From the NCBI RefSeq assembly GCF_000283515.1, contig NC_015976.1:2108001-2172000 (forward strand): DNA of 64,000 nt, given 5' to 3'. Below, piece after piece: positions 1 to 8,220 of the stretch (the stretch's first letter is position 1; each line of letters begins with the position of its first letter). The notes below the pieces were generated by a model. It made no database searches. It saw only the letters and a list, made by a program, of their open reading frames with translations, and had not been told where the DNA came from. The stretch is from Sphingobium sp. SYK-6. Its GTDB lineage: Bacteria > Pseudomonadota > Alphaproteobacteria > Sphingomonadales > Sphingomonadaceae. The position numbers were made by a program, and so were the translations under genes.

Positions 1-369
1 ACGATCAGCTGGCAGGAAGCGGCAGGCGAACGGCTGTGCCTGCTCAGTCAGGACATGCAGAATCGTCGCATCATCGACCGGCTGACGACCTCGATCGGTC
101 TCGCCGTTCACCCCGTCGTCGCGAGCAATTCATTCCTCGCTGTCTGTGCGCATCTGCGGCACGGTAACTGGGCAAGCATCATGCCGCACAGCTTTTTCCA
201 CGTGCTGGGCAGCCAGCCAGATCTTGCTGCAATTGATCTGGTTGACCCTGTTCATGACGAAGCGGTCGGCCTTGTCATTTCCGGCCGTGAGCCGAGATCG
301 CCAATGGCCACGGCGCTGCTCGCCGCAGCCCTCGAAACAGACATCGAAACCGCATTCGCAGATTTTTGA
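1..369 (+). CDS. LysR-family transcriptional regulator, C-terminal part
   Basis: The reading frame is open from base 1 and ends in TGA at 367-369, giving 122 residues of the effector-binding domain; the N-terminal helix-turn-helix lies outside the window. Typical LysR features are the MQNRRIID segment, the NSFLAVCAHLRHGNWASIMP region and a short RxPxSP-like tail. It lies 193 bases upstream of the formate dehydrogenase in the same direction, so it may regulate that gene. This is inferred from position; LysR regulators are more often divergent from their targets. Identification as LysR is fairly secure, the ligand is unknown. Confidence 0.75.
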   Translation, partial: TISWQEAAGERLCLLSQDMQNRRIIDRLTTSIGLAVHPVVASNSFLAVCAHLRHGNWASIMPHSFFHVLGSQPDLAAIDLVDPVHDEAVGLVISGREPRSPMATALLAAALETDIETAFADF

Positions 370-561
370 TAGATGGATCCTATCAATCCTTCCGAGACTT
401 TCATTGGATTTGCGAACCGTTTGCAGTCCATGCCAGCATCGTCCGAAGCGAAGCGCGGCAAGCGCGGCGCGAATGACCGGATGAGGATGGCTGATTTCGC
501 GCCGCTGCCGTCGCCGATCGAGAGGTCGCTGCCGTCCTCCCCTCTTCTGAAGGATGACGAG

Positions 562-1767
562 ATGGCAAAAGTTGTATGTGTTCTATATGATGATCCCATT
601 GATGGCGCTCCGACGTCATATGCGCGAGATGAGCTGCCGCAGATCGACACATATCCCGATGGCCAGACGCTTCCCACGCCCAAGGCAATCGATTTCCAGC
701 CCGGTACCCTGCTGGGCAGCGTTTCGGGCGAACTGGGCCTGCGGAAATATCTCGAAGCCAACGGTCACACGCTGGTGGTGACTTCGAGCAAGGATGGGCC
801 GGACTCCGTTCTCGAGCGCGAGTTGGCCGACGCCGAAGTCGTGATCTCGCAGCCCTTCTGGCCCGCTTATCTCACTGCCGAGCGTATCGCCAGGGCACCC
901 AAGCTCAAGCTTGCGCTCACCGCCGGCATCGGCTCGGACCATGTCGATCTGCAGGCTGCCATCGACCGCGACATCACCGTGGCGGAAGTCACCTATTGCA
1001 ACTCGATCAGCGTCGCCGAGCATGTCGTGATGATGATCCTCGGCCTCGTGCGCAATTACATTCCTTCCTATCAGTGGGTGATGAAAGGCGGCTGGAACAT
1101 CGCCGATTGCGTCGCGCGCTCCTATGATGTCGAGGGCATGCATGTCGGCACGGTGGCCGCCGGCCGCATCGGCCTCGCGGTGCTCAAGCGCCTCAAACCG
1201 TTCGACATGCACCTCCATTACACCGACCGTCACCGCCTGCCGGAAGCGGTCGAGAAGGAGTTGGGCCTGACCTGGCACGCGACGCGCGAGGAGATGTATG
1301 GCGTCTGCGATGTGGTGACCCTCAACTGCCCGCTCCACCCGGAGACAGAGCATATGATCAACGACGAGACGCTGAAGCTCTTCAAGCGCGGCGCCTATCT
1401 GGTCAACACCGCGCGCGGCAAGCTGTGCGATCGCGATTCCATCGCGCGCGCACTCGAATCCGGCCAGCTCGCCGGTTATGCGGGCGACGTCTGGTTCCCG
1501 CAGCCGGCGCCGCAGGATCATCCATGGCGCACTATGCCGCATCACGGCATGACCCCGCATATCTCTGGCACGTCGCTCTCCGCGCAGGCACGCTATGCGG
1601 CAGGCACGCGAGAAATCCTCGAATGCTATTTCGAGGGCCGCCCGATCCGCGACGAATACCTGATCGTCCAGGGCGGTGCGCTCGCCGGCGTCGGCGCGCA
1701 TAGCTATTCGAAGGGCAATGCGACCGGCGGATCGGAAGAAGCCGCCAAGTTCGAAAAGGTCGACTGA
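562..1767 (+). CDS. fdh: NAD-dependent formate dehydrogenase
   Basis: A 401-residue D-2-hydroxyacid-dehydrogenase-fold enzyme that oxidises formate to CO2 and reduces NAD+. It resembles the Pseudomonas sp. 101 enzyme over its whole length, including the start MAKVVCVLYDDP, so ATG 562 is chosen although the frame is open from 373; a GAAGGA-type ribosome site precedes 562. Visible residues (Met=1): the Rossmann loop AAGRIG at 199-204, Asp222 in YTDRHR for NAD selection, Asn147, catalytic Arg285 in NTARGK, Gln314 and His333 in TPHISGT. The C-terminal GGSEEAAKF tail is typical. The enzyme is cytosolic and metal-free by family. A perfect hairpin follows the gene. Confidence 0.95.
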   Translation: MAKVVCVLYDDPIDGAPTSYARDELPQIDTYPDGQTLPTPKAIDFQPGTLLGSVSGELGLRKYLEANGHTLVVTSSKDGPDSVLERELADAEVVISQPFWPAYLTAERIARAPKLKLALTAGIGSDHVDLQAAIDRDITVAEVTYCNSISVAEHVVMMILGLVRNYIPSYQWVMKGGWNIADCVARSYDVEGMHVGTVAAGRIGLAVLKRLKPFDMHLHYTDRHRLPEAVEKELGLTWHATREEMYGVCDVVTLNCPLHPETEHMINDETLKLFKRGAYLVNTARGKLCDRDSIARALESGQLAGYAGDVWFPQPAPQDHPWRTMPHHGMTPHISGTSLSAQARYAAGTREILECYFEGRPIRDEYLIVQGGALAGVGAHSYSKGNATGGSEEAAKFEKVD

Positions 1768-1772
1768 CCGTC

Positions 1773-1807
1773 ATGACCCACGCGGACGCATAGTCCGCGT
1801 GGGTCAT
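1773..1807 (+). terminator. Hairpin terminator after formate dehydrogenase
   Basis: A perfect 15-bp inverted repeat (1773-1787 and 1793-1807) with a GCATA loop starts 5 bases after the fdh stop codon and ends 20 bases before the next start. There is no T tract, so it may act as a partial terminator or an mRNA-stabilising stem. Confidence 0.6.
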
Positions 1808-1827
1808 CGGGCCTTCAGAGTATCAAA

Positions 1828-2346
1828 ATGACATCGGAAACCGAGAGCCTTCCGGCCGTGAGCGGCCTCGACAACATCACCGACTATGTTCGGGCCAACG
1901 GTCTGCCATCGCTGGTGGCCGGCCTCGGCGGCGCTTTGGCAATCTGGCTCCTCGCACAACTTGCCCAAACACTTGAACAGGCCCTCCTGATCGCTCCTTT
2001 CGGCGCCAGTTGCGTTTTGCTGTTTGCACTGCCGCAGAGTCCGCTTGCACAGCCCAAAAATGTGATTGGCGGTCATCTGCTTTCAGCCTCGGTAGGGCTG
2101 CTGGTTTTAACGCTTGTCGGCCACGGCCCATTCGCGTGCGGCCTGGGCGTAGGCATGGCGATCGCGGTTATGCGGTTCACCGGGACGCTGCATCCGCCGG
2201 CCGGGGCGGATCCCCTTGTCGTGATCATGGCGGGAGTCGGCTGGACATTCCTGGGTTTTCCAATCCTCGCAGGAACAATAGCCCTCGTCCTGCTGGCTTT
2301 GCTCTACCACCGACTTGTTTCGCGCAGGGCCTACCCGGCAGGATGA
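1828..2346 (+). CDS. HPP-family integral membrane protein
   Basis: A 172-residue protein with about four hydrophobic segments (near residues 29-48, 52-70, 84-107 and 132-160). It carries the HPP signature in the sequence TLHPPAGADPLVV that names the family. HPP proteins are inner-membrane proteins of poorly defined role; a plant relative has been linked to nitrite transport. It follows fdh in the same direction after a strong hairpin, so co-transcription is uncertain. The stop codon is directly followed by transposase remains, so the downstream flank has been rearranged. Confidence 0.8.
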   Translation: MTSETESLPAVSGLDNITDYVRANGLPSLVAGLGGALAIWLLAQLAQTLEQALLIAPFGASCVLLFALPQSPLAQPKNVIGGHLLSASVGLLVLTLVGHGPFACGLGVGMAIAVMRFTGTLHPPAGADPLVVIMAGVGWTFLGFPILAGTIALVLLALLYHRLVSRRAYPAG

Positions 2347-2399
2347 AGCGGCAGCCTCAACAGAGGGCCGCTTTGGTCGTAATCGATCTGCCGGAGCAC

Positions 2400-2685
2400 A
2401 CACCTGAGGCTTTGCTTTCGGACAAGGGCCATGACGCCGACGCCCTGCGTACCGGCCCTGCCCAGCGGAAGATCGAAGTGGTCTCCAGGTCGATCAAACC
2501 GCCACGTTACGATCGAGAAAGGCCAAACGCCATATAAACAGCGCTATCGCATCGAGCGAATGTTCGGCCACCTTAAGGTGAACCGTACCATCTTCAAACG
2601 CTGCGACCAATTGGCCAATAGCTTCCTCGGCATGGTGCATCTCGCTACCACAGGATACTGGCTCAAATTCGTTTCTGCCGCATAG
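2400..2685 (+). pseudogene. IS5-type transposase remnant
   Basis: Two reading frames each hold part of a DDE transposase. The first ends after LLSDKGHDADALR, around the second catalytic Asp. The second continues with YKQRYRIERMFGHLK, which has the Glu of the ENxFxxLK-type motif, and ends WLKFVSAA. A frameshift around 2470-2520 separates them, and the N-terminal half is missing, so this is a dead fragment. It sits right after the HPP gene and marks the border between the formate dehydrogenase segment and the accessory block. I could not find its terminal inverted repeats. Confidence 0.75.
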
Positions 2686-3277
2686 AGTTTCGCCTGAATC
2701 AACCATTTCGCATTGTTGATGACGACTTGGCCACCGATCGCCGTTATCCCACGCATAGCAGACCAGCACCACATGTCGGTTAGGAAGATAGCCGTTCCAA
2801 CGGCCCCGTCGAAAATGTCCGGCGTCAGAAAATCGCGACGCCGATCCAGGATTCAGCGCATTGCGAAGGTGTCGGGATCGGATGCATTTCAAGTCATACA
2901 AGAGGGCTAGCCCTACTGAGCCATCCGGCAACGAATTGGGGCCATGTACGACGTGAAATACGCGGGATCTTGTTTAGTTTCCAATGCCTTAAATCTGAAG
3001 CCGTGAACCTCTGTGTGCTTCGTAATACAGCAAGGAAGAAACGCGTATCACGAGGACTACAAAATAAGCCATTGAAAAAGAAATGGAAATACTCTGCAGC
3101 ACCCGTGCGTAGGGTCCATTACAAACGGCCTCGCGCCGTGCGTCCAGCCTTACGCAGCGCGCTCGCGCTGCGCAGCCTCGTGCCGGAAGGCGCGGGGCAA
3201 CCTTGCTTCAGAAGATTGGTGTTCATCGCTGCAGCGGCACGAGGGACGAAATGCATTGGTGGGGACTCCCCGCAAGC
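2686..3277. other. Gene-poor stretch after the IS remnant
   Basis: I see no convincing gene here: the open frames lack a family look and a good ribosome site. It contains a 20-base palindrome at 3153-3172 (arms CGCAGCGCG and CGCGCTGCG, two-base centre) in a GC-rich tract. The palindrome could be a protein-binding or nicking-region element, but nothing ties it to a function. Confidence 0.4.
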
Positions 3278-3306
3278 AAAAAAGGGGCCGGGCGCTAGCC
3301 CGCCCC
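3278..3306 (-). terminator. Rho-independent terminator, minus strand
   Basis: Read on the minus strand, a GC-rich stem (3284-3293 with 3298-3306, one bulged base) is followed by a run of at least six T. It lies just after the stop codon at 3313 of the neighbouring minus-strand gene. Confidence 0.75.
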
Positions 3307-3312
3307 CGGAAG

Positions 3313-3693
3313 TCATTTGCTATCATTCGCCGGGGCACGGAGTGTCCGGATCGCTGTGGAAGATATTGTAGTGGGCGTTGTGACGATCTGCGCGGTCTCG
3401 TTGGTCCTCCCCTGTGCCTTCAGGATCAGATAGGCATTCGAAGTCGCCGCGATCCAGCCGAGGTCATGGGCTTTGGTCGTCGCCTCATCATATTCAGCGT
3501 CGCATTCGCCGGTGATGACAAGGCCGTGGGTCACCGGGTCGATGTAGCCAGTGTAGCAACCGGCATAGTGGTCCGTCCGTCTGACCTGCTCCTCGATCTG
3601 GGCAATGAGCGCGAAACCTCTGATCTGCGCTGCCCGGTAATCGGGGTCATTGGGTCCAACAAAGCGATCGAGATGGGGATCGGTGATCGACAT
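3313..3693 (-). CDS. Hypothetical protein, 126 aa
   Basis: I do not recognise the family. ATG 3693 is chosen because AAGGAG lies 6 bases upstream on the minus strand; the frame is open further but without a better start. The protein is soluble, with an early FVGPNDPDYRAAQIRG segment followed by a GYIDPVTHGLVITGECDAEYDEA region rich in acidic and aromatic residues. A terminator follows it directly, so it ends its own transcript. It is divergent from the small gene at 3873. Confidence 0.7.
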   Translation of the reverse strand: MSITDPHLDRFVGPNDPDYRAAQIRGFALIAQIEEQVRRTDHYAGCYTGYIDPVTHGLVITGECDAEYDEATTKAHDLGWIAATSNAYLILKAQGRTNETAQIVTTPTTISSTAIRTLRAPANDSK

Positions 3694-3872
3694 GACAGTC
3701 TCCTTGTCTCCCTTGCCTGCGCAGGGGAGGAATGATGGGAAAATGAGATCTCGGGAGGGCATGGAGCTGCGTATCTGAGCCGCCGGTGCCGGTATAAGCG
3801 GCAAGCGGCCCTTGCCTTGCCGAGTGACTATGGCAGAATGCACCGTGACGGGCAGGCCATCGGGGAAGGACG

Positions 3873-4115
3873 ATGGACATGCCAAAGATGACCGAAAGGG
3901 ATCGGCTCGCCGATCTGGAAGCGCGTCAGCGCAAGATGAATGATGAACTGGAAAGCGCGCGCCGTGCCCTGCGCGGCAAATATGCCGCTATGATCGCGGA
4001 GATGCCGGTGGAGAAGTTCACGGAAAAAGAATTCCGCGAGCTTCTCACACAGGCGATCCGGGTCGGTGGCAGTGCGGCACTAACCGCGGTTAAGGGACTG
4101 CCAGCGGTGAGCTAA
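3873..4115 (+). CDS. Small coiled-coil protein, 80 aa
   Basis: The product has a heptad-like charged helix (RDRLADLEARQRKMNDELES and onward) and then a short region with FRELLTQAIRVGGSAALTA. ATG 3873 follows GGAAGGA closely; ATG 3879 is an alternative. The coiled coil suggests an oligomeric or DNA-associated role. Small mobilisation accessory proteins can look like this, but I cannot assign it. It ends 15 bases before the convergent gene at 4131. Confidence 0.6.
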   Translation: MDMPKMTERDRLADLEARQRKMNDELESARRALRGKYAAMIAEMPVEKFTEKEFRELLTQAIRVGGSAALTAVKGLPAVS

Positions 4116-4130
4116 TCACGCCGCTGGTCA

Positions 4131-4643
4131 TCACAGGTTCCGGCAGGGATGCGCCTCGAGAAAGCTGTCCCTGTCGGAATCCGATCTCAGGGTGATGAAC
4201 CGCGCTTCCGGCCCGAACCAGATCATGGTGAAGCACCGCCGAACCGCCAACCGGTGGATATTGGCAAGGCTTCCCCGGCTGCGACCGTCCCAGATCACGA
4301 GACCGCTGAAGGCATCGCGCGCCATCGCCGCATCCTTCGGGACATAGAAGGCGGCGGTGCCCTTTCGCCCGGAAGAAGGAATGTTACGGACAGGCCAATC
4401 GCCCAGATTGTTACGTGGTCCCTCGCCTGAGCAATAGACCGTAACGGCAGCGATATCCCGGTCGGCAAGATGGCGCTGGACCAACCGATCCACGCCGCGT
4501 GCGTCCCCGATCAGGACGGGAAGCGCGCGCTCGACGATGTCGCCGATGCGTTCGATGACAGGTTCGGGAAGTGCGGTAATGGACAGCGATCCGGAAATGA
4601 AGACGGCCGAACCGGAGAGGTGTGATGGGGTATGCTCGGACAT
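4131..4643 (-). CDS. SLOG-like Rossmann domain protein, 170 aa
   Basis: ATG 4643 has GAGGAG about 9 bases upstream. The N-terminal half has a Rossmann-like pattern: AVFISGSLSI (first strand and glycine turn), then LPVLIGDARGVDRLVQRHL (second strand plus GDARGVD motif), then AAVTVYCSGE. This is the layout of SLOG-superfamily proteins that bind nucleotide-type ligands. The C-terminal half (FYVPKDAAMARDAFSGLVIWDG) fits the rest of a single-domain SLOG fold. It is the first of four related domain-sharing genes up to 7662. The ligand is unknown. Confidence 0.65.
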   Translation of the reverse strand: MSEHTPSHLSGSAVFISGSLSITALPEPVIERIGDIVERALPVLIGDARGVDRLVQRHLADRDIAAVTVYCSGEGPRNNLGDWPVRNIPSSGRKGTAAFYVPKDAAMARDAFSGLVIWDGRSRGSLANIHRLAVRRCFTMIWFGPEARFITLRSDSDRDSFLEAHPCRNL

Positions 4644-4870
4644 GGCTTTAATCTCCTCGAATGAGCCACTCCTCTTTGCCCTCCTCTCCTCTGGTGGGCA
4701 GACGCGACTTTGCCACCTCAGCCAACCCCGCCAAGACCGCACCCGAGGGGTGTCCCAGCGGCGAGCACGGCGGAGCCGCGCGCAGACGGCCGGGACCGCC
4801 TTGGCGGTTCCGCATCGCGCCCGCGACGGGCCCGCTCGCGGGTCCCTGAGCGGGGGCGAGTGTGACGCTC

Positions 4871-4913
4871 GAAAAAGAAATGAGGACCGGCCCGGCGAAC
4901 CGGACCGATCCTC
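4871..4913 (-). terminator. Rho-independent terminator, minus strand
   Basis: On the minus strand the stem at 4900-4913 and 4882-4895 has a UUCG-type loop and is followed by ATTTCTTTTT. It lies 11 bases after the stop of the gene at 4924. Confidence 0.8.
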
Positions 4914-4923
4914 TTGGGGACGC

Positions 4924-5904
4924 TCACTGCGCCTCCCATCCCTGATCGCTGAGCCTGACGAACCGCGCCGGAACCCGCTTCTCCTTAACGAGGCGTGCGA
5001 GGTGAGACTGCAATCCCGACCCTTCGCAGACCAGCGCCTCGACGGGCCGCAGTCCGACCAGTTGCTCGTTGCGTACGAACCCCGCCCTCTTGCCCAGCTT
5101 CGCACTGAGGCGGAACGTGATGAGTGTCACCTTGCGGGATGCTGCCCATGCTGCGGCCATCGCATCGCACCCCTTGTCCTGTGCGGTGGTCGCCAGCACC
5201 ATCATCGGGTTTCGCGCTTTCGCTTCGTCAAGTTTCCCCCAGATGAGGTGCTCGTCGAACCAGCAGTCCGCCCCGCCTGAGAAGATCACGACGGGTCCCT
5301 GCGGGCTGTGCGCATCGTTCCTGCGCTGGCGGCGGGCGGCTAGGAAATCGGTGGCGGCGATCACCGAGGCGGTGCGCTTGCTCGATACCAGCGACCCCTT
5401 CGGCGCTGACCACGGTCGTCCGGTTTCGGTGTGGAAGACGTCGGCGGCATAGTCGCGCATGCACCGTAGGGCGTCGGTGGCTTCGTCGAGAAATTCGAGA
5501 TTATCGCGCGCCTGCTCGAGTTCGACGCTGTGGATTTCGCTGCCGTCGGCGCACCGCAGCAGGTCCTGAACATCGCGGGTCGCCTTGTCGGCTTGACCTG
5601 CCCACTGGTCGGCGACGTGATGGAAGCTGTTGACGATGCCCCATGCGAGACGTTCGGCTGCGGGCTGCAACCGGGTGTCCCGCAGCACGTCGAAGAGCGT
5701 CGTGACAATGAGTTCCACGGCGAGTTGCGCTTCCCTCGGATCGGGCATGTCGGTCGTCATCTCTTCCTCACCGCGCCCGATGCGGATACCCTCGAGATTG
5801 GAGGAGAAGGCGGCGTGGAAATCCTCGGTAGTGGCCGCTGTCTCCTGTGCGATGAATTCGGCGATGTCACAGAACGGGCGGATGCTGCGGTTGATATTCG
5901 TCAT
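4924..5904 (-). CDS. DUF2493 (SLOG-type) protein, 326 aa
   Basis: ATG 5904 is preceded by AGGAGG. Residues about 1-190 are an alpha-helical domain (ELIVTTLFDVLRDTRL and GIVNSFHHVADQW are landmarks). Residues about 215-310 are a DUF2493/SLOG domain: a VVIFSGGADCWFDE start, VLATTAQDKGCDAMAAAWAA as the GxD-type ligand loop, and ALVCEGSGLQSHL near the end. It is a full-length paralogue of the gene at 6303. The family occurs widely on alphaproteobacterial plasmids; its substrate is not known. A strong terminator follows, so it probably has its own transcript. Confidence 0.8.
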   Translation of the reverse strand: MTNINRSIRPFCDIAEFIAQETAATTEDFHAAFSSNLEGIRIGRGEEEMTTDMPDPREAQLAVELIVTTLFDVLRDTRLQPAAERLAWGIVNSFHHVADQWAGQADKATRDVQDLLRCADGSEIHSVELEQARDNLEFLDEATDALRCMRDYAADVFHTETGRPWSAPKGSLVSSKRTASVIAATDFLAARRQRRNDAHSPQGPVVIFSGGADCWFDEHLIWGKLDEAKARNPMMVLATTAQDKGCDAMAAAWAASRKVTLITFRLSAKLGKRAGFVRNEQLVGLRPVEALVCEGSGLQSHLARLVKEKRVPARFVRLSDQGWEAQ

Positions 5905-6302
5905 TGGAACCTCCTGCTGAAACGAAAGAGGTCCCCCCATGGGCACGGGCTCCGAGCGGCGGGGTCAAGGATCGCGTAGCGACCGGCGCAGCCGGCGATG
6001 GGGGTCACGATTTTTTTGGGCGGCCACCAACATTGCAGGACAGGGCCAAGGCTGACCCGCCCAAAAAAATGGTGGGGCCCCGTCGTCCTTGAGGCCGACG
6101 CGGTCCCGTGCCACCATAGGAATTCTTGAGAGAGAGAAGAGGCTTTGCGAATCTGGGGCTCGATGCCCCTGATTCGCAAATGGGTGCCTCCAGGCCCGAC
6201 ATCTCAGTAAAGCGCCTCAACGCCAAAACCACACTCAGCCTTTGCATGAAGAAGGGGACAGCGCGTTACGCCGTCCCCCGAAATGCTTTCGCGATTGAAG
6301 TA
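5905..6302. other. Intergenic region between DUF2493 paralogues with two inverted repeats
   Basis: No gene is visible in these 398 bases. A perfect 14-bp inverted repeat with a seven-base T or A run lies at 6010-6023 and 6057-6070 (33-base spacer). A second, near-perfect hairpin lies at 6144-6159 and 6165-6180 (arms TTTGCGAATC-T-GGGGC). They may terminate the upstream minus-strand transcript (from 6303) or control the gene starting at 5904. Confidence 0.55.
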
Positions 6303-7313
6303 TCAGGCAGCGGAGCGAAGACGACCACGCGGGGTCGGCGCGATCTTCTCGACCGGAGCCTGATCAGCCTTGCGGAAGGCGTGAATCGGAACACCCGCCT
6401 TGCGTAGCGCCTGATAGAGGTTCGCCTGAATGCCCGACCCCTCACCCAGCAAGGCTTCGACGGGTTTTAGGTCCACCAGCTTGCGATTGCGGGCAAAGGG
6501 CGCACCGCGTCCCGATCCCATCAGCGAATAGGTCACGAGCTGGACGTCACGATTGCCCGCCCACGACGCCACGATGGCATCGAAACCTTTGCGCTGCGCG
6601 GTCGTCACCAGCGTCATATGGGGGATGCGCTCGAGGATGGAATCGAGCCGATCCCAGAGCAGTTGCCAGTCATGCCATTCGGCATGTCCCGAGGCGACGA
6701 CGATCGGTCCACGCGGGCGGTACCGCTCGCGTTCGGACAGTTCCCGGGCGCGCAAGAAGTCCTGTATCGACACCTGCGTGGCGGTGGCGGCCTTCGATAC
6801 GCGTGAGCCGCGCGCCGGCGACCATGGGCGACCCGATAGCACGCGGAAGGTTTCGGCGGCATAGTCGCGCATGCACTCGACAGCCTCGCGCTGTTCGGTC
6901 AGCGACTGGCACAGGAGCTGCTTCTCCTCCAGTTCGGTGTTGAAGACCTCGGAAGGATCGGCACGGCGCATCATGTCGCGCAGTTCGTCCGCCAACGCAT
7001 CTTCCTGTCTTTCGAGCTTGCCCGCGACAAAGTGGAAGCTGTTGACCATGCCCCATGTAATCTCGGGCGCGAGCGCATCGAGGCGGGTATCGGTCAGAAG
7101 ATCGAAGATGGTGGCGATGATCCCCGCGCAATCCGCCTGCGCATGAAGCGGCTCCGGCATGTCATGCTCGCCCGGTTCATCTCCGAGGCTGATGATCGAA
7201 AGCGGGATAGGATCGCCAAAGGCGCGCTGGAATTCCGGTGTCGCGGTGATCTCGGCGAACAGCGCCGGCAGGTCTGCGAAGCGGCTGACGCTGCGCGAGC
7301 GGTCTTGGGTCAT
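6303..7313 (-). CDS. DUF2493 (SLOG-type) protein, 336 aa
   Basis: ATG 7313 follows AGGGAGAAG. It has the same architecture as the 4924-5904 gene: a helical N-terminal part (ADCAGIIATIFDLLTDTRL, then GMVNSFHFVAGKL) and a C-terminal DUF2493 domain with VVASGHAEWHD, LVTTAQRKGFDAIVASWAG and ALLGEGSGIQANL. The tail (KIAPTPRGRLRSAA) is basic. The two genes have diverged strongly outside these motifs, so this is an old duplication. Ligand and role are unknown. Confidence 0.8.
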   Translation of the reverse strand: MTQDRSRSVSRFADLPALFAEITATPEFQRAFGDPIPLSIISLGDEPGEHDMPEPLHAQADCAGIIATIFDLLTDTRLDALAPEITWGMVNSFHFVAGKLERQEDALADELRDMMRRADPSEVFNTELEEKQLLCQSLTEQREAVECMRDYAAETFRVLSGRPWSPARGSRVSKAATATQVSIQDFLRARELSERERYRPRGPIVVASGHAEWHDWQLLWDRLDSILERIPHMTLVTTAQRKGFDAIVASWAGNRDVQLVTYSLMGSGRGAPFARNRKLVDLKPVEALLGEGSGIQANLYQALRKAGVPIHAFRKADQAPVEKIAPTPRGRLRSAA

Positions 7314-7335
7314 GGGACTTCTCCCTGTGGTGGAT

Positions 7336-7372
7336 AAAAAAGGGGCGCAGACGCGCGATGCGTCCCGCCCCC
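7336..7372 (-). terminator. Rho-independent terminator, minus strand
   Basis: On the minus strand a GC-rich stem (GGGGCG-type arm pairing with CGCCCC) is followed by six T. It lies 11 bases after the stop codon of the small gene at 7384. Confidence 0.75.
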
Positions 7373-7383
7373 ATGGTGTCGGA

Positions 7384-7662
7384 TCAGTGCATGCTCGCCC
7401 GGATGCCGGCGAAGGCGGCCGAGCGCGTCAGGACGGCCCCGACGATTTCAGCGGCATGCGGGGCAAAGGGTGTACCCTCGAGCAGGTCGTAAATGGCGGC
7501 GATGATCTCGCCGCAGGTGATTCCCGCCGGGATCTCCGGAATGTGGGCCGCAGGAAGGGGCGGCGAAAGCATATCCCGGATGGCGGGACTGGCCATGATC
7601 GCAGCGCAGAGCGCGGAGAGATCGGCCAGCGGGGCGAGGTCGTGCAACGAAGGGAGCGGCAT
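7384..7662 (-). CDS. Stand-alone N-terminal domain related to the neighbouring DUF2493 proteins, 92 aa
   Basis: ATG 7662 has GAGGC upstream. The sequence ADLSALCAAIMASPAIRDM and then CGEIIAAIYDLLEGTPFAP aligns by eye with the N-terminal helical domain of the 6303-7313 protein (LPALFAEITATPEFQRAF and CAGIIATIFDLLTDTRLDA). No SLOG domain follows, and the gene ends at its own terminator, so this is a natural domain-only paralogue rather than a truncation by the next gene. It could act as a dimerisation partner or modulator (inference). Confidence 0.65.
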   Translation of the reverse strand: MPLPSLHDLAPLADLSALCAAIMASPAIRDMLSPPLPAAHIPEIPAGITCGEIIAAIYDLLEGTPFAPHAAEIVGAVLTRSAAFAGIRASMH

Positions 7663-7683
7663 GGGCTGCCTCCTCAGACAAGA

Positions 7684-7724
7684 GAAAAGAAAAGGGGCCG
7701 GGAAGGCTGACGCCTCCCCGGCCC
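7684..7724 (-). terminator. Rho-independent terminator, minus strand
   Basis: On the minus strand a 13-14 bp stem with one mismatch (7712-7724 with 7694-7707, loop GTCA) is followed by TTTTCTTTT. It serves the DUF736 gene that ends at 7750. Confidence 0.85.
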
Positions 7725-7749
7725 GGAACCTGTTCCGATCAACCGGCGA

Positions 7750-8220
7750 TCAGAACGGGTCCTCCTCGCCGAACGGCGCACCCGCGCCGGTCAGTTCGCC
7801 ATTGGCACCGGCGGTGCTGCCGCCGAAGCCGTCCTGATCGCGCGGACCGCGATCGTCATAGTTGGTGCGGCTGACGCCCATGCCGCCTCCGAAGTCGGAG
7901 CGCATGGTGTCGCGCCGCCATGCGACCATGTAACCCCCGTGATCGGCCGGGAAGAGCGCGATCGGCATCGGTTCGGGCAGGCTGGGATCGTCAATGTTCC
8001 CGGCAAGGAACACTTCGCCGGTGCGCTTCGAGACGGCTTCCCACAGCGCGCCGATCTGGACCCAGCGGCGTGCGACGTTCAGGGCGAGAATCTCGTAGAC
8101 CGGAGCCTTCTCATTCTCGCTCATCACCTTGCGCAGCCCGATGCGGGGCAGGTCGATCGTGCGGGTGGCGATCGAGCCCGTCAGGCGGTTGTTCACATTG
8201 AAGATTTCACCGATGTTCAT
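7750..8220 (-). CDS. DUF736 family protein, 156 aa
   Basis: The first 110 residues follow the DUF736 pattern: an early GSIATRTIDLPRIGLRKV strand pair, NEKAPVYEILA, VQIGALWEAVSKRTGEVFLA and DDPSLPEPMPIALF. A glycine- and acid-rich tail of about 45 residues follows, longer than in most family members. DUF736 genes are common on conjugative alphaproteobacterial replicons; their role is unknown. A pyrimidine-rich tract lies 50-90 bases upstream of the start (a purine-rich leader in the transcript), as at several other minus-strand genes here. Confidence 0.85.
   Translation of the reverse strand: MNIGEIFNVNNRLTGSIATRTIDLPRIGLRKVMSENEKAPVYEILALNVARRWVQIGALWEAVSKRTGEVFLAGNIDDPSLPEPMPIALFPADHGGYMVAWRRDTMRSDFGGGMGVSRTNYDDRGPRDQDGFGGSTAGANGELTGAGAPFGEEDPF

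Noticed and set aside
616..1701. A 361-codon minus-strand frame
   Set aside because: Antisense to formate dehydrogenase; no motif.
3153..3172. CGCAGCGCG palindrome as an origin of transfer
   Set aside because: No relaxase gene or typical nick site nearby; kept only as a noted palindrome.
2970..3371. A plus-strand frame of 133 codons
   Set aside because: It crosses the terminator at 3278-3306 and the end of a supported minus-strand gene; basic low-complexity product.
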